From assembly GCF_000238595.1 (NCBI RefSeq), contig NZ_AGTS01000032.1:1-38895 (forward strand): 38,895 nucleotides of DNA, given 5' to 3'. Positions within the stretch are counted from its first letter, which is position 1; every line of letters begins with the position of its first letter. Source of the DNA: Acidovorax sp. NO-1. GTDB lineage: Bacteria > Pseudomonadota > Gammaproteobacteria > Burkholderiales > Burkholderiaceae_C. The notes under the pieces are model-generated. The model saw only the letters and a program-made list of their open reading frames with translations, was not told where the DNA came from and ran no database searches. Below are positions 8,458 to 18,415 of the stretch, piece after piece. Both the position numbers and the translations under genes were made by a program.

Positions 8458-9276
8458 ATGTCCCCTTCTGCCCACCCCCCTGCCACCGTTCCTGCGCTGT
8501 TCGTTTCACACGGTGCGCCCCTGTTTGCGATCGACGCGGGCACGACCGGGCCTGCGCTCACGCAATGGGGCCAGAGCCTCAGGGCGCAGTTTCCGGACCT
8601 GCGCGGCGTGGTCATCATGTCGCCGCACTGGATGGCGCGCAGCCCCCAGGTAATGACCGGGCCGCAGCCTGAAACCTGGCACGACTTTGGCGGCTTCCCG
8701 CCCGAGTTGTACCAGCTGCAATACCCGGCATCCGGCGCACCGGCACTGGCGCAAGAGGTGCTGGCCTTGCTGCAGGCTGCGGGCGTGCCCGCGCAGGGCG
8801 ATGCCGCGCGCCCGTTTGACCATGGCGCCTGGGTGCCGCTGATGCACTTGTTCCCTGAGGCCGATGTGCCCGTGGTGCAGGTGGCCCTGCCCGTGGGTGC
8901 AGGCCCGGCCGAGGTCTATGCGCTGGGCGCCGCCTTGCGCAGCCTGCGCGCCCAGGGCGTGCTGGTGGTGGGCTCGGGCAGCATGACGCACAACCTGGCT
9001 GAGTTCTTCGGCGGTGCCCGCGAGCCCGCGCCCTATGTGCTGGAGTTCAGCCGCTGGATCGAGGATGCCCTGGCCCGTGGCGACATGGCGGCGCTGCTCA
9101 ACTACCGCAGCCAGGCCCCGCACGCCCACCGCGCGCACCCCACGGAGGACCACTTCCTGCCCATCTTCTTTGCGCTGGGTGCGGCGGGCGACGACCTGCA
9201 CGCAAACTACTTGAGCCGCGAGGTGATGTACAGCATGCTGTCGATGGATGCGTTTGCCCTGGAGCCTGTGCATTGA
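8458..9276 (+). CDS. DODA-type extradiol aromatic ring-opening dioxygenase (YgiD family)
   Basis: 272 residues of the class III extradiol dioxygenase LigB/DODA fold. Likely metal ligands and active-site His residues are visible in LFVSHGAP near the start, VIMSPHWMA, RPFDHGAWVPLMHLFP and GSGSMTHNL. Plant and bacterial relatives open catechol rings such as DOPA, but the physiological substrate of the bacterial YgiD type is uncertain. The ATG at 8458 has GGAG five bases upstream. An earlier in-frame ATG at 8434 would only add residues before the conserved region. Confidence 0.88.
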   Translation: MSPSAHPPATVPALFVSHGAPLFAIDAGTTGPALTQWGQSLRAQFPDLRGVVIMSPHWMARSPQVMTGPQPETWHDFGGFPPELYQLQYPASGAPALAQEVLALLQAAGVPAQGDAARPFDHGAWVPLMHLFPEADVPVVQVALPVGAGPAEVYALGAALRSLRAQGVLVVGSGSMTHNLAEFFGGAREPAPYVLEFSRWIEDALARGDMAALLNYRSQAPHAHRAHPTEDHFLPIFFALGAAGDDLHANYLSREVMYSMLSMDAFALEPVH

Positions 9277-9324
9277 GCCCTGGTTTCAGTTTACTCTAGT
9301 CAAAACAGCCTCTGGCGCTTTTCT

Positions 9325-9996
9325 ATGCTCACTTTGCCGCTCACTTTTTTGCAGCGCCCCGCTGCCGCCACTACGCCCCGCCCCTGGCTGCTGGTGCTGA
9401 TGCACGGTGTGGGCAGCAACGAGCAGGACCTGTTCGGCCTGGTACCGCAGATTCCAGAGCGTTTTCATGTGCTGAGCCTGCGCGCACCGTTTCGCATGGG
9501 GCCGGGCTCGCATGCGTGGTTTGATTTTTCCATCGAGCCCAGCGGCGAGCGCACCATCAACGAAGCGCAGGAGGCGCAAAGCCGCGCGCTGGTAGCCCAG
9601 GCGGTCGAATCGGCGGCCGTGCAACTGGGCATACCGCCCGAGCGCGTGGTGGTGGGCGGCTTCAGCCAGGGCGGCATCATGGCGCTGTCGCTGCTGCTCA
9701 CCCAGCCCGCGCTGATGCACGCGGCCCTGGTGTGGCACAGCCGGCTTTTGCAGCAGGTGGTGCCGCTCACGGCGCCTGCCGATGCACTGCACGGCAAGCA
9801 GCTGTGGCTGAGCCACGGCACGCACGACAACGTGATCCCGCTGGCCCATGCGCAGGCCATTGCGCACCACATGGCGCCGCTGCCGGTGACGGTGACCTAC
9901 CGCGAATTCCCCAGCGCCCACGAAATCCGCCCGTCCGAGCTGGCGGCTACGGTGGCGTGGCTGGAGTCGCTGTCAACCACGCCGACAGCGTTCTGA
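9325..9996 (+). CDS. Carboxylesterase/phospholipase-family alpha/beta hydrolase
   Basis: 223 residues. The oxyanion-loop motif LMHGVGSNEQDLFGL is followed by the nucleophile elbow GGFSQGGIMAL (Ser near residue 114), with an Asp in SHGTHDNVIPL and a His in FPSAHEI completing the triad. This places it in the small esterase group of YpfH and acyl-protein-thioesterase-like enzymes. Substrate unknown. It starts 48 bp after the dioxygenase gene in the same direction, but nothing links their functions. Confidence 0.88.
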   Translation: MLTLPLTFLQRPAAATTPRPWLLVLMHGVGSNEQDLFGLVPQIPERFHVLSLRAPFRMGPGSHAWFDFSIEPSGERTINEAQEAQSRALVAQAVESAAVQLGIPPERVVVGGFSQGGIMALSLLLTQPALMHAALVWHSRLLQQVVPLTAPADALHGKQLWLSHGTHDNVIPLAHAQAIAHHMAPLPVTVTYREFPSAHEIRPSELAATVAWLESLSTTPTAF

Positions 9997-10145
9997 TCGC
10001 GGGTTGGGGCGCGCGGTCTACATCGCGTTACCGGCGTGTTGTCTGGCAGGTTTCCAATCAGGCTGCTCCCCCTGTGGAGCTGAAGGGGAACGCCCGGCGC
10101 CGCAGCGGCTCGGACTAGGGCAGTTCCCGATCTGAAGGAGACCCG

Positions 10146-11042
10146 ATGCCCGACCACGAAACCGCCGAGTTCCGCCCCGTGCCACCGCGCACGTCGTCCA
10201 CCCCCTGGGCCATGGCCGTTGTACTGGCAGGCGCGGTAGCCGCTGCAGCTGCGTGGTGGTTCTGGCTGCGGCCCGCAGAGGCACCGCAGGCGCCACCGCC
10301 CGTGGCCGCCGCGCCCGAAGCACCCGTCGCCCCACCCCCGGTGCCCGAGGCGTCGGGCCCCCAGAACCCCGTGGAGGCGCTGGCCCCCGCAGACCCCGCC
10401 TTGCCCGCGCTGGCGCAATCCGACCAGCGGGTGGCCGAGCTGCTTACCGAATTGCTGGGCAGCGACAAGGTCGCCACATTCTTGTTGACGGAAGGCTTCG
10501 TGCGCCGCGTGGTGGCCACGGTGGACAACCTGGGCCGCGCCCAAGCCCCGTCGCGCATGTGGCCGGTGCAGCCCATGCCGCAGCGCTTTGTGGTGGATGG
10601 CGGGGGTGGTGCGCCCACCACGGTGGCCAATGCCAATGCGGCCCGCTACAGCGCCTTTCTGGCCTTTGCCGAAGCCGTGCCGCTGGAGCCTGCCGTGGCC
10701 TTGTATGCGCGGCTGTACCCGCTGTTCCAGCAGGCCTATGAAGAGCTGGGCTACCCCCGGCGCTACTTCAACGACCGCCTGGTGGCCGTGCTGGACCATC
10801 TGCTGCTGGCGCCCGAACCCAAAAGCCCGCTGCGCGTGAAGCTCACGCCCGTCAACACCGATGTGCCCAACCTGCGCCCGTGGGTGCGCTATGAGTTTGT
10901 GGACCCGGCGCTGGAATCGCTCTCCAGCGGGCAGAAGATTCTGGTGCGCATGGGGCCAGCGAACCAGGCGCGCGCGAAAGCGCTGGTCCGTGATCTGCGC
11001 AAGCGCGTGGCAACCAGCGAGTTGCAGCTCCCCCAGCGGTGA
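10146..11042 (+). CDS. DUF3014-domain membrane-anchored protein
   Basis: 298 residues. A short cytoplasmic tail is followed by one transmembrane helix (WAMAVVLAGAVAAAAAWWFW, residues ~21-40), a Pro/Ala-rich linker (residues ~43-75) and a periplasmic globular domain of about 210 residues, recognisable as DUF3014 (TFLLTEGFVRRVVATVDNL, then YARLYPLFQQAYEELGYP). Function is unknown for the family. GAAGGAG five bases upstream supports the ATG. Convergent with the Lrp-type regulator downstream, with only 27 bp between them. Confidence 0.85.
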   Translation: MPDHETAEFRPVPPRTSSTPWAMAVVLAGAVAAAAAWWFWLRPAEAPQAPPPVAAAPEAPVAPPPVPEASGPQNPVEALAPADPALPALAQSDQRVAELLTELLGSDKVATFLLTEGFVRRVVATVDNLGRAQAPSRMWPVQPMPQRFVVDGGGGAPTTVANANAARYSAFLAFAEAVPLEPAVALYARLYPLFQQAYEELGYPRRYFNDRLVAVLDHLLLAPEPKSPLRVKLTPVNTDVPNLRPWVRYEFVDPALESLSSGQKILVRMGPANQARAKALVRDLRKRVATSELQLPQR

Positions 11043-11069
11043 AGGATGTGAGGGGCTGCTGCGCGCTGG

Positions 11070-11537
11070 CTACAGCGGCAGTGCCATGGTGCGCTTGACC
11101 TCCTTGAGCGAGAAGCTCGTGGAAATCTCGCGCACGCCGGGCAGGCTGCGCACATGGGTGCGCACATAGTCGGCAAACGATGCGAGGTCGGCCGCCACCA
11201 CCTCCAGCTGGTAGTCATAGCGGCCCGAAAGGTTGTGGCACGACAACACCTGGGGCATCGCCATGACCTCGCGCTCCAGGGCCGATGTGGTGTCAGCCGT
11301 GTGGTCGTGCAGCGCCAGCTGCACAAAGCCCAGCACGCCCCAGCCCACACGCTGGCGGTGCAGATGGGCGTGGTAGCCCGCAATCACGCCCGCATCCTCC
11401 AGCGCGCGCACGCGCCTCCAGCACGGGGAGGTGGACAGCGAAACCGCCTCGGCCAAGTCGCCCACGGTGGCGCGGCCATCGCGTTGCAGGGCGTTGAGGA
11501 TCGTGCGGTCCACGGGGTCGAGTGGATGAGGGTGCAT
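11070..11537 (-). CDS. Lrp/AsnC-family regulator, MdeR-like, of methionine gamma-lyase
   Basis: 155 residues from the ATG at 11537. An N-terminal helix-turn-helix (DPVDRTILNALQRDGRATV, then SLSTSPCWRRVRALEDAGVI) is followed by a RAM/AsnC ligand domain (VLGFVQLALHD through VREISTSFSLKEVKRT). It is divergent from the methionine gamma-lyase gene with a 127-bp shared intergenic region. In Pseudomonas putida the mde locus has an Lrp-type activator MdeR divergent from mdeA, so by analogy this protein probably senses methionine and activates the lyase gene. This transfer is inference. Confidence 0.88.
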   Translation of the reverse strand: MHPHPLDPVDRTILNALQRDGRATVGDLAEAVSLSTSPCWRRVRALEDAGVIAGYHAHLHRQRVGWGVLGFVQLALHDHTADTTSALEREVMAMPQVLSCHNLSGRYDYQLEVVAADLASFADYVRTHVRSLPGVREISTSFSLKEVKRTMALPL

Positions 11538-11568
11538 GGCAGTGTGTCCTGCTAATTGGGTAATTTGA

Positions 11569-11581
11569 GGCAAATTTTGCC
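11569..11581. promoter_or_regulatory. Candidate Lrp-type operator
   Basis: GGCAAATTTTGCC is a near-perfect inverted repeat between the divergent lrp-type and lyase genes. A second, weaker half (GGGCAAATAAGG) lies about 30 bp further on. AT-centred palindromes are typical Lrp/AsnC sites. Confidence 0.4.
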
Positions 11582-11664
11582 TTCTTTGATCGTATGAAGG
11601 GCAAATAAGGCGAAAACTTACCCGTTGATGGGTTGAAGAATCTCCCTATTCCAAGGAGACCACC

Positions 11665-12936
11665 ATGACCCGCACATCCGCCACCGGCTTCAGCACCCGC
11701 GCCATCCACCACGGCTACAACCCGGCCGACCACCAGGGCGCACTGGTGCCGCCCATTCACACCTCGGCCACCTTTGCCTTCCCCGATGTGGCCTATGGCG
11801 CGCGCTGCTTTGCGGGCGAGGAGCCCGGCTACTTCTACACCCGCATCGCCAACCCCACGCTGGCGCTGCTGGAGGGGCGCCTGGCCAGCCTGGAGCAGGG
11901 CGCAGGCGCCGTGGTGTTCGGCTCGGGCATGGGGGCCATCACGGCCACGCTGTGGTCCATGCTGGAGCCGGGCGATGAAATCCTGGCCGACCTTACGCTG
12001 TATGGCTGCACCTTCTCGTTTTTGCACCACGGGCTGGGCCGCTTTGGCGTGAGCGTGCGCCATGTGGACATGACCGACCCGGCCCACGTGGCCGCCGCGT
12101 TAAGCCAGAAGACGCGCGTGGTCTACCTGGAAACCCCGGCCAACCCCAACATGCGGCTGGTGGACATTGCCGCCGTTTCGGCCCTGGCCCGCGCCCAGGG
12201 CGCCAAGGTGGTGGTGGACAACACCTACTGCACGCCCTACCTGCAGCAGCCCCTGCTGCTGGGTGCCGATGTGAGCGTGCATTCCATGACCAAATACCTC
12301 GGCGGCCATGGCGACCTGACCGCAGGCGCCGCCGTGTTTGCCCATGCCGAACTGGCCCAGCGCGTGCGCCTGTACGGCCTGAAAGACATGACGGGTGCTG
12401 TGATGTCGGCGCAGGACGCCCACCTGGTGATGCGCGGCCTGAAAACCCTGGCGCTGCGCATGGACCGCCACTGCCAGAGCGCGCAGAAAGTGGCCGAGTT
12501 CATCGCCGCCCACCCGGCTGCGGCGGCCGTGCACTACCCCGGCCTGTCCAGCTTTGCCCAGCACACGCTGGCAAAGCAGCAGATGCGCCAGATGGGCGGG
12601 ATGATCGCTTTTGAGCTGCGTGGTGGCCTGCAGGCGGGCGTGCGCTTCATGGACGCGTTGCAGCTCGTCACCCGCGCCGTGAGCCTGGGCGATGCCGAGA
12701 CGCTGGCCCAGCACCCGGCCAGCATGACCCATTCCACCTACACGCCCGAGCAGCGTGCCGCCCACGGCATTGCCGAAGGGCTGGTGCGCCTGTCGGTCGG
12801 CCTGGAGGACCTGGATGACCTGCTGGCCGATATTGGCCAGGCACTGGACCTGGTGCAGGCGCTGGATTTCAAGGCCGAGCCCACTACGGCGAAGGTTGCG
12901 GCAGCGGCAGCGCCGTCTTGTAACGCACCTGCTTGA
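11665..12936 (+). CDS. mdeA: L-methionine gamma-lyase
   Basis: 423 residues, PLP enzyme of the Cys/Met metabolism family, cleaving methionine to methanethiol, ammonia and 2-oxobutyrate. The PLP lysine is in [14 protein letters not shown] (residue ~210). Residues characteristic of methionine gamma-lyase are present: the Cys in [16 protein letters not shown] (residue ~115, equivalent to Cys116 of the P. putida enzyme) and the [10 protein letters not shown] phosphate-binding tyrosine motif from the neighbouring subunit. AAGGAG precedes the ATG. Adjacent Lrp regulators and an E1 2-oxo-acid dehydrogenase gene support a catabolic rather than biosynthetic role. Cystathionine gamma-synthase/lyase is the alternative, made less likely by the Cys. 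The C-terminus has a ~20-residue Ala-rich extension overlapping the next gene. Confidence 0.88.
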   Translation: MTRTSATGFSTRAIHHGYNPADHQGALVPPIHTSATFAFPDVAYGARCFAGEEPGYFYTRIANPTLALLEGRLASLEQGAGAVVFGSGMGAITATLWSMLEPGDEILADLTLYGCTFSFLHHGLGRFGVSVRHVDMTDPAHVAAALSQKTRVVYLETPANPNMRLVDIAAVSALARAQGAKVVVDNTYCTPYLQQPLLLGADVSVHSMTKYLGGHGDLTAGAAVFAHAELAQRVRLYGLKDMTGAVMSAQDAHLVMRGLKTLALRMDRHCQSAQKVAEFIAAHPAAAAVHYPGLSSFAQHTLAKQQMRQMGGMIAFELRGGLQAGVRFMDALQLVTRAVSLGDAETLAQHPASMTHSTYTPEQRAAHGIAEGLVRLSVGLEDLDDLLADIGQALDLVQALDFKAEPTTAKVAAAAAPSCNAPA

Positions 12937-13357
12937 GCGCGAAGCTGGAGCGGATCTTCTCCAGCCCCGGAATCGGTGACAGCTGTTCGACGATAAAGCG
13001 CTCCAGCGCCGCAATGTCGGGCAGTGCCACGCGGATGAGGTAGTCCGAGTCGCCGCTCATCAGGTAGCACTCCATCACCTCATCGTGCTCGGCAATGCGC
13101 TGCTCAAAGTCGGCCAGCGCTTCCTTGCTCTGGCTTTTCAGGCTGATGCTGATGAACACGTTCAGTCCCAGGCCCAGTGCGGCGGCGTTGGCCAGCGCTA
13201 CATAACGGGCGATGACACCCGCAGCCTCCAGTGCCTTCACGCGTGCCAGGCAGGGCGACGGCGAGAGATGCACGCGCCGGGCCAGCTCCACGTTGGAGAG
13301 CGAGCCATCGGCCTGCAGTTCGGCGAGTATGCGCAGATCGGTGGTGTCAAGCTTCAT
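12884..13357 (-). CDS. Second Lrp/AsnC-family regulator
   Basis: 157 residues. Helix-turn-helix in the first ~50 residues ([18 protein letters not shown], then [19 protein letters not shown]), then an AsnC/RAM domain with GSLGLNVF-like strand [15 protein letters not shown] and the [17 protein letters not shown] core. It lies between mdeA and the E1 gene, divergent from the latter, and its 3' end overlaps the 3' end of mdeA by 53 bp tail to tail. It probably controls the E1 gene (103-bp intergenic region) or the whole cluster. It is distinct from the regulator at 11070 and not a recent duplicate of it. Confidence 0.88.
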   Translation of the reverse strand: MKLDTTDLRILAELQADGSLSNVELARRVHLSPSPCLARVKALEAAGVIARYVALANAAALGLGLNVFISISLKSQSKEALADFEQRIAEHDEVMECYLMSGDSDYLIRVALPDIAALERFIVEQLSPIPGLEKIRSSFALKQVRYKTALPLPQPSP

Positions 13358-13413
13358 GTGCTGCCATATCGGTTTGTGGCGGAATATTGTGCTGCTAAAA
13401 GTGATTGATCTTC

Positions 13414-13428
13414 GTGATTCGGCATCAC
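13414..13428. promoter_or_regulatory. Candidate operator upstream of the E1 gene
   Basis: GTGAT-TCGGC-ATCAC inverted repeat in the divergent intergenic region between the second Lrp-type gene and the E1 gene. A further GTGATTGATC half-like sequence lies just upstream at 13401. Confidence 0.35.
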
Positions 13429-13460
13429 ATTTTTTGCAAATCCTTCTAGAGTGTGCTCCT

Positions 13461-16121
13461 ATGAACGCCCCCTTGCCATCCCACCTGCTTCACTCCCAGG
13501 ACACCCTGGCCGATATCGACCCCCAGGAGACCGCCGAGTGGCGCGATGCCTTTCTGGCCCTGGTTGCCACCGAAGGCCCCGAGCGGGCGCGGCACATGCT
13601 GCAGGAGCTGGTGCGGGTGGCGCGTGCGCAGCGGATTGGCTGGCAGCCCGACCTGAACACGCCCTATGTGAACACCGTGGCGGTGCAGGACCAGCCCGTG
13701 TTCCCCGGCGACTTGGCCATCGAGGAGCGCGTGGCTTCCATCGTGCGCTGGAACGCGCTGGCCATGGTGGTGCGCGCGAACCAGGCGTATGGCGAGCTGG
13801 GTGGCCACATCGCCAGCTATGCCAGTGCGGCCGACTTGTTCGAGAGCGGCTTTAACCATTTCTTCCGTGCGCGTGAGGGTGTGGGTGAAGGCCAGCACCG
13901 GGGCGACCTGGTGTTCTTCCAGCCGCACAGCGCGCCGGGCGTGTACGCGCGGGCGTTCCTGGAGGGGCGCTTGACGGAACTGGACCTGCAGTACTACCGG
14001 CAGGAGCTGACCGCACCCGGCGCGGGTGCTCAGGGCCTGTCGAGCTACCCCCACCCCTGGCTCATGCCCGACTTCTGGCAGTTCCCCACGGGCTCCATGG
14101 GCATCGGCCCCATCAGCAGCATCTACCACGCGCGCTTCATGCGCTACCTCACGCACCGCAATCTGCTCGACTGCAGCCAGCGCAAGGTGTGGGGCGTGTT
14201 TGGTGATGGCGAGATGGACGAGCCCGAAAGCATGAGCGCACTCACGCTGGCCGCGCGTGAGGGGCTCGACAACCTGGTCTGGGTGGTCAACTGCAACCTG
14301 CAGCGGCTCGATGGCCCGGTGCGCGGCAACGGCCGCATCATCGACGAGCTGGAGCGCCTGTTCGCGGGTGCGGGCTGGAACGTGGTCAAGCTGGTGTGGG
14401 GCAGCGACTGGGACGGCCTGTTCGCCCGCGACCTGACCGGCGCGCTGGTGCGCACGCTGCAAGGCACGGTCGACGGGCAAATGCAGACCTTTGCGGCGAA
14501 GGACGGCCGCTTCAACCGCGACAATTTCTTCGGCCAGAGCCCTGAGCTGGCCGCGCTGGCCCAGGGCATGACGGACGAGCAGATCGACCGCTTGAAGCGC
14601 GGTGGGCACGACCTGGTGAAGATCCACGCTGCCTACGCTGCTGCCAGCGCGCACAAAGGCCAGCCCACCGTGATCCTCGCGCACACCAAGAAGGGCTACG
14701 GCATGGGCACTGCCGGCCAGGGCAAGATGACCACGCACAGCCAGAAGAAGCTGGACGAGACGGACCTCATCGAATTCCGCAACCGTTTCAACCTGCCTTT
14801 GAGTGACGAGCAGGCCACGAGCCTCGCCTTCTTCAAGCCCGCCGAAGACAGTGCCGAGATGCAGTACCTGCGCCGGCACCGCCAGGCACTGGGCGGCTAC
14901 CTGCCCCGGCGCGAAACCACCTGCGCCGCGATGCCCGTGCCCGCCATCGAGAGCTATGCCCAGTTCGCGCTGCAGCCGCAGGCCAAGGAGATGAGCACCA
15001 CCATGGCCTTTGTGCGCATGCTGGGCACCTTGCTGAAAGACGCCACGCTCGGCCCCCGCATCGTGCCCATCGTGGCCGACGAGGCGCGCACCTTCGGCAT
15101 GGCCAACCTGTTCAAGCAGGTCGGCATCTACAGCAGCGTGGGCCAGCGCTACGCGCCCGAAGACATCGGCTCGGTGCTGAGCTATCGCGAGGCGCTGGAC
15201 GGCCAGATTCTGGAAGAGGGCATCAGCGAGGCGGGCGCCATCGCCAGCTGGACGGCCGCCGCCACCAGCTACAGCGTGCACGGCCTGGCCATGCTGCCGT
15301 TCTACATCTACTACTCCATGTTCGGCTTCCAGCGCGTGGGCGATGCCATCTGGGCTGCGGCGGACCAGCGTGCGCGGGGCTTCCTCTTGGGCGCGACCTC
15401 GGGCCGCACCACGCTGGGCGGCGAGGGTCTGCAGCACCAGGACGGCAGCAGCCACCTGGTCGCAGCCACCATCCCCAACTGCAAGGCCTACGACCCGGCC
15501 TACGCGGGCGAGATGGCCGTGATCATCGACGCCGGCATGCGCGAGATGGTGACCGAGCAGCGTGATGTTTTCTACTACGTGACGCTGATGAACGAAAACT
15601 ACGCCCAGCCCGATCTGCCTGCGGATGCGGCCGAAGGCGTGCTGCGGGGTTGCTATGTTTTCAAGAGCTGCTCGCGCAAGCCAGATCAGCGCGAAAGCCA
15701 GATTTCATCCAAATCTGTGACCCTGATGGGCTCGGGCGCGATCCTGACCGAGGTGGTCAAGGCCGCCGAACTGCTGGCCGCTGAAGGTGTGGAGGTCACG
15801 GTGCTCAGCGTGACCAGCTGGAGCGAACTGGCGCGCGACGGCGTGGCCTGCGAGCAGCGCGCCCTGGCGGGCCATGCGCAGCCGGGCATACCGTGGTTGA
15901 CGCAGCAACTTGCAGGAACGCAAGGGCCGGTGATTGCCGCCACCGACTATGTGCGTGCAGTGCCCGAGACGGTGCGCGCCTTCGTGCCCGACGGGCGTCG
16001 CTTCATCACGCTGGGCACCGATGGCTTTGGCCGCAGCGATACGCGGGCGGCGCTGCGGCAGTTCTTTGGGGTGGACGCCCAGGCCGTAGCGCGTGCCGCC
16101 CGCAGTGCGCTGAAATTTTAA
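13461..16121 (+). CDS. mdeB: Homodimeric 2-oxo-acid dehydrogenase E1, probable 2-oxobutyrate dehydrogenase (MdeB-like)
   Basis: 886 residues, the full length of the AceE-type homodimeric pyruvate dehydrogenase E1. The thiamine-diphosphate motif [10 protein letters not shown] (residue ~249) through [14 protein letters not shown] is intact, as is HTKKGYGMG and the C-terminal transketolase-like domains ending in RSALKF. No E2 or E3 gene follows. In P. putida, mdeB next to methionine gamma-lyase encodes an E1 homologue thought to act on 2-oxobutyrate, the lyase product. The same neighbourhood here supports that role. It presumably borrows E2/E3 from the main pyruvate dehydrogenase complex. The ATG at 13461 is supported by homologous starts at MNAPL-like sequences; an upstream extension to 13212 runs antisense to the regulator gene and is spurious. 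Confidence 0.87.
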   Translation: MNAPLPSHLLHSQDTLADIDPQETAEWRDAFLALVATEGPERARHMLQELVRVARAQRIGWQPDLNTPYVNTVAVQDQPVFPGDLAIEERVASIVRWNALAMVVRANQAYGELGGHIASYASAADLFESGFNHFFRAREGVGEGQHRGDLVFFQPHSAPGVYARAFLEGRLTELDLQYYRQELTAPGAGAQGLSSYPHPWLMPDFWQFPTGSMGIGPISSIYHARFMRYLTHRNLLDCSQRKVWGVFGDGEMDEPESMSALTLAAREGLDNLVWVVNCNLQRLDGPVRGNGRIIDELERLFAGAGWNVVKLVWGSDWDGLFARDLTGALVRTLQGTVDGQMQTFAAKDGRFNRDNFFGQSPELAALAQGMTDEQIDRLKRGGHDLVKIHAAYAAASAHKGQPTVILAHTKKGYGMGTAGQGKMTTHSQKKLDETDLIEFRNRFNLPLSDEQATSLAFFKPAEDSAEMQYLRRHRQALGGYLPRRETTCAAMPVPAIESYAQFALQPQAKEMSTTMAFVRMLGTLLKDATLGPRIVPIVADEARTFGMANLFKQVGIYSSVGQRYAPEDIGSVLSYREALDGQILEEGISEAGAIASWTAAATSYSVHGLAMLPFYIYYSMFGFQRVGDAIWAAADQRARGFLLGATSGRTTLGGEGLQHQDGSSHLVAATIPNCKAYDPAYAGEMAVIIDAGMREMVTEQRDVFYYVTLMNENYAQPDLPADAAEGVLRGCYVFKSCSRKPDQRESQISSKSVTLMGSGAILTEVVKAAELLAAEGVEVTVLSVTSWSELARDGVACEQRALAGHAQPGIPWLTQQLAGTQGPVIAATDYVRAVPETVRAFVPDGRRFITLGTDGFGRSDTRAALRQFFGVDAQAVARAARSALKF

Positions 16122-16136
16122 GTATTTTTGGGCTCC

Positions 16137-16178
16137 AGCGCTTATACAGTAAGCGCTGGCAGCTATTGAAAACGGAGC
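16137..16178 (+). repeat. 42-bp double-hairpin repeat, copy 2
   Basis: Perfect 10-bp stem CCAGCGCTTA-TACAG-TAAGCGCTGG (16135-16159), followed by a decayed second hairpin starting GCTATTG. It lies between the convergent E1 and mtfA genes, where the first stem could also act in transcript 3' end formation, although no T-run follows. Confidence 0.8.
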
Positions 16179-16203
16179 ATTCTGCCCGCCTTGCGCACGT
16201 TCA

Positions 16204-17037
16204 ATGTGCCTGTGGATGTACCGGCCGGCTGAAGAACGCATCCAGCACCGGCACCAGCGTCGGGAATTCCTCGCCAAACAGGGGCCGGTTCACAAAATAC
16301 GCCTCGCAGGCCACCGCAAAAAACTCGGACGGCGACGTGGCGCCATAGGCGTCCAGCCAGGGGCGTTCGGCGCCAAAGCGCTCGGCCAGGATCACGCGCT
16401 CGCGGAACTGTTCGTAGGCGGGCTCCCAGGCTGCCCACCATGCCTCGTAGGCCGCGCGGCCGGTGCGGGTGCCCATGAAGCCCGCGGGCAGCGGCGGGCA
16501 GCCGTTGGGCTGGCCGTTTTTCATGTCGAGCTTGTGTACGAACTCATGCACCACCACGTTGTGGCCGCGTGCGGTGTTTTCGGTGGCGTTGGCAACATGC
16601 TGCCAGCTGAGCATGATGGGGCCGCGCTCCATGGCCTCGCCCAGCAGCACCTGGGTGTGCTCGTGCACCACGCCCGCTTCGTCCATCGTCTGGCGGCGCG
16701 CCACGGCTTCGCCGGGGTGCAGCACGATGCCCACAAAGTCGTCATACCAGCCCAGGGCCTTGGCCGGGTCACCCCAGTGCAGCAGGGGCAGGCAGGCCTG
16801 CGCGGCGATGTCGATCGCCATCGCATCCGTTACCACCAGGCCATGCGCGCCGTGGAATTCCTTCTGGTCCAGAAACAGGGCGCTGAGCGCCCTGAGCTTG
16901 GCCTGGTCGTGCAGGGGCAGGGCCGCCAGGAACGGGTAGCGCTGCAGCGTCTGCAGCCACAGCGTGGCAGAGATGTCGGGCACTGGGGCCACGGTGGCGC
17001 GCACGCGGCGCCAGAGGCGGTTGAGCAGGGGGGGCAT
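16204..17037 (-). CDS. mtfA: MtfA-family zinc metallopeptidase
   Basis: 277 residues from the ATG at 17037. The M90 zinc-binding motif HEFVH is seen in GHNVVVHEFVHKLDMKNG (residue ~170), with a downstream ATSPSEFFAVACEAYF region carrying the third-ligand glutamate. In E. coli MtfA is an aminopeptidase that binds the repressor Mlc and so affects glucose PTS expression. Betaproteobacteria carry it without that regulatory circuit being established. It is the last gene of the minus-strand run, 34 bp after lpxH. A TTG at 17046 is the alternative start. Confidence 0.88.
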
Positions 17038-17071
17038 GCGGATCAAGCTGCGGGGGCAAACCCGGCGCGGT

Positions 17072-17890
17072 TCAGGATCGACTGCACATGGGGGCCAGGG
17101 GCAACCGTTCCAAGCCCGCGCCGGACAAACGCAGTGTTTCCAGCCGCGAGGGCAATGCGGCGGCGTCCCAGTCGCTCAGCACCACGCGTTGCAGGCCGGG
17201 GGCCAGCGCATGGTCTGCAGGGCGGTGGGTGTGGCCGTGGATGAGGGTGCGCGCGCCTGCGGCCTGCAGCCATGCGGCGGCGGCGGGCCCGTCCACGTCG
17301 GCATACACCGCGCCCGATTGCTTGCGCGCCTCGCTCTCCTGGCGGATGCCCCGCGCCTGCGCCCGGCGCGTGGCCAGGGGCTGGGCCAGAAACTGCTGTT
17401 GCCAGGCGGCGCTGCGCGCCTGCAAGCGAAACTGCTGGTACTCCACATCCTGAAGGCACAACAGGTCGCCATGGCTGAGCACGTACCGCTGTCCGCCAAA
17501 CACCAGCACCGTGGGGTCGGGCAGGCCGGTGATGCCGCAGTGCTGCAGAAATGCCGCGCCCGCCAGAAAGTCGCGGTTGCCGTGCATGAAGTACACGGCC
17601 CGGCGCTGCGCGGCGGCCTGCAGGGCGGCGCAGGCCTCTACCTCGAAGCTGCCCGACTCCAGCAGGGCGTCGTCACCCACCCAGACCTCGAACAGGTCGC
17701 CCAAGATGAAGAGGGCGTCGGCCGGGGTGCTTTCCAGATACTGCTGGAAGGCGGCCACCGTGGCGGGCTCGCCCGCCTGCAGGTGCAGGTCGGAAATGAA
17801 ATCGACCGTGCGCCAGTGCGAAGGAGCCACAAGCTCCTCGAACCGGGGCACGGTCGTGGTCACGGTGATCGTTGTCAGATCAGAGGGCAA
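17072..17890 (-). CDS. lpxH: UDP-2,3-diacylglucosamine diphosphatase
   Basis: Calcineurin-like metallophosphoesterase that hydrolyses UDP-2,3-diacylglucosamine to lipid X in lipid A synthesis. All metal-binding motifs are present: [34 protein letters not shown] and IHGHTHRP. Up to 272 residues from a TTG at 17890, which overlaps the end of ppiB by 11 bp. A GTG shortly inside (just before PRFEELVAP) may be the real start, since most homologues begin close to PRFEEL. Membrane-associated, cytoplasmic face. Confidence 0.9.
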   Translation of the reverse strand: MPSDLTTITVTTTVPRFEELVAPSHWRTVDFISDLHLQAGEPATVAAFQQYLESTPADALFILGDLFEVWVGDDALLESGSFEVEACAALQAAAQRRAVYFMHGNRDFLAGAAFLQHCGITGLPDPTVLVFGGQRYVLSHGDLLCLQDVEYQQFRLQARSAAWQQQFLAQPLATRRAQARGIRQESEARKQSGAVYADVDGPAAAAWLQAAGARTLIHGHTHRPADHALAPGLQRVVLSDWDAAALPSRLETLRLSGAGLERLPLAPMCSRS

Positions 17891-18386
17891 CCGCTTTTTC
17901 GATCACCACGTCGTCCTTGGGCACGTCATCGTGGAAGCCCTTGCGGCCCGTCTTCACAGCCTTGATCTTGTCCACCACGTCGGTGCCCGCAACAACCTTG
18001 CCGAACACGGCATAGCCCCAGCCCTGGGCCGAGGGGGCGGTGTGGTTCAGGAAGCCGTTGTCGGCCACGTTGATGAAGAACTGCGCGGTGGCCGAGTGCG
18101 GGTCGCTGGTGCGGGCCATGGCCACGGTGTAGTTGGCGTTCTTCAGACCGTTGTTGGCTTCGTTTTCGATGGGCGCATCGGTGCCCTTCTGGGTCATGCC
18201 GGGCTCAAAGCCGCCGCCTTGCACCATGAAGCCGGGGATCACGCGGTGGAAGATGGTGTTGTTGTAGTGGCCCTTGTTCACGTAGGCCAGGAAGTTCTCG
18301 ACCGACTTGGGCGCCTTGGCGGCGTCGAGTTCAAGGGTGATGACACCGTATCCGGTGATGTGCAGTTCGACTTGGGGGTTGCTCAT
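17880..18386 (-). CDS. ppiB: Cytoplasmic peptidyl-prolyl cis-trans isomerase (cyclophilin B)
   Basis: 168 residues from the ATG at 18386, a compact bacterial cyclophilin. The catalytic core includes [20 protein letters not shown] (Arg, Phe and Gln of the active site), [13 protein letters not shown] and [11 protein letters not shown]. There is no signal peptide, so it is cytoplasmic. It lies 29 bp downstream of the exported paralogue at 18416, from which it clearly arose by duplication ([15 protein letters not shown] versus [15 protein letters not shown]). Confidence 0.92.
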   Translation of the reverse strand: MSNPQVELHITGYGVITLELDAAKAPKSVENFLAYVNKGHYNNTIFHRVIPGFMVQGGGFEPGMTQKGTDAPIENEANNGLKNANYTVAMARTSDPHSATAQFFINVADNGFLNHTAPSAQGWGYAVFGKVVAGTDVVDKIKAVKTGRKGFHDDVPKDDVVIEKAVAL

Positions 18387-18415
18387 GGCGGTGGTTCTTT
18401 CAGGGAATGGTGTGT

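Noticed and set aside
13446..15455. Long open frame (about 670 codons) antisense to the E1 gene
   Set aside because: Composition is His/Gln/Ala-rich without any family motif, and the opposite strand is a clearly conserved enzyme. Such shadows are expected in high-GC DNA. The same applies to long antisense frames at 19501-21507, 21625-23046 and 23741-24910.
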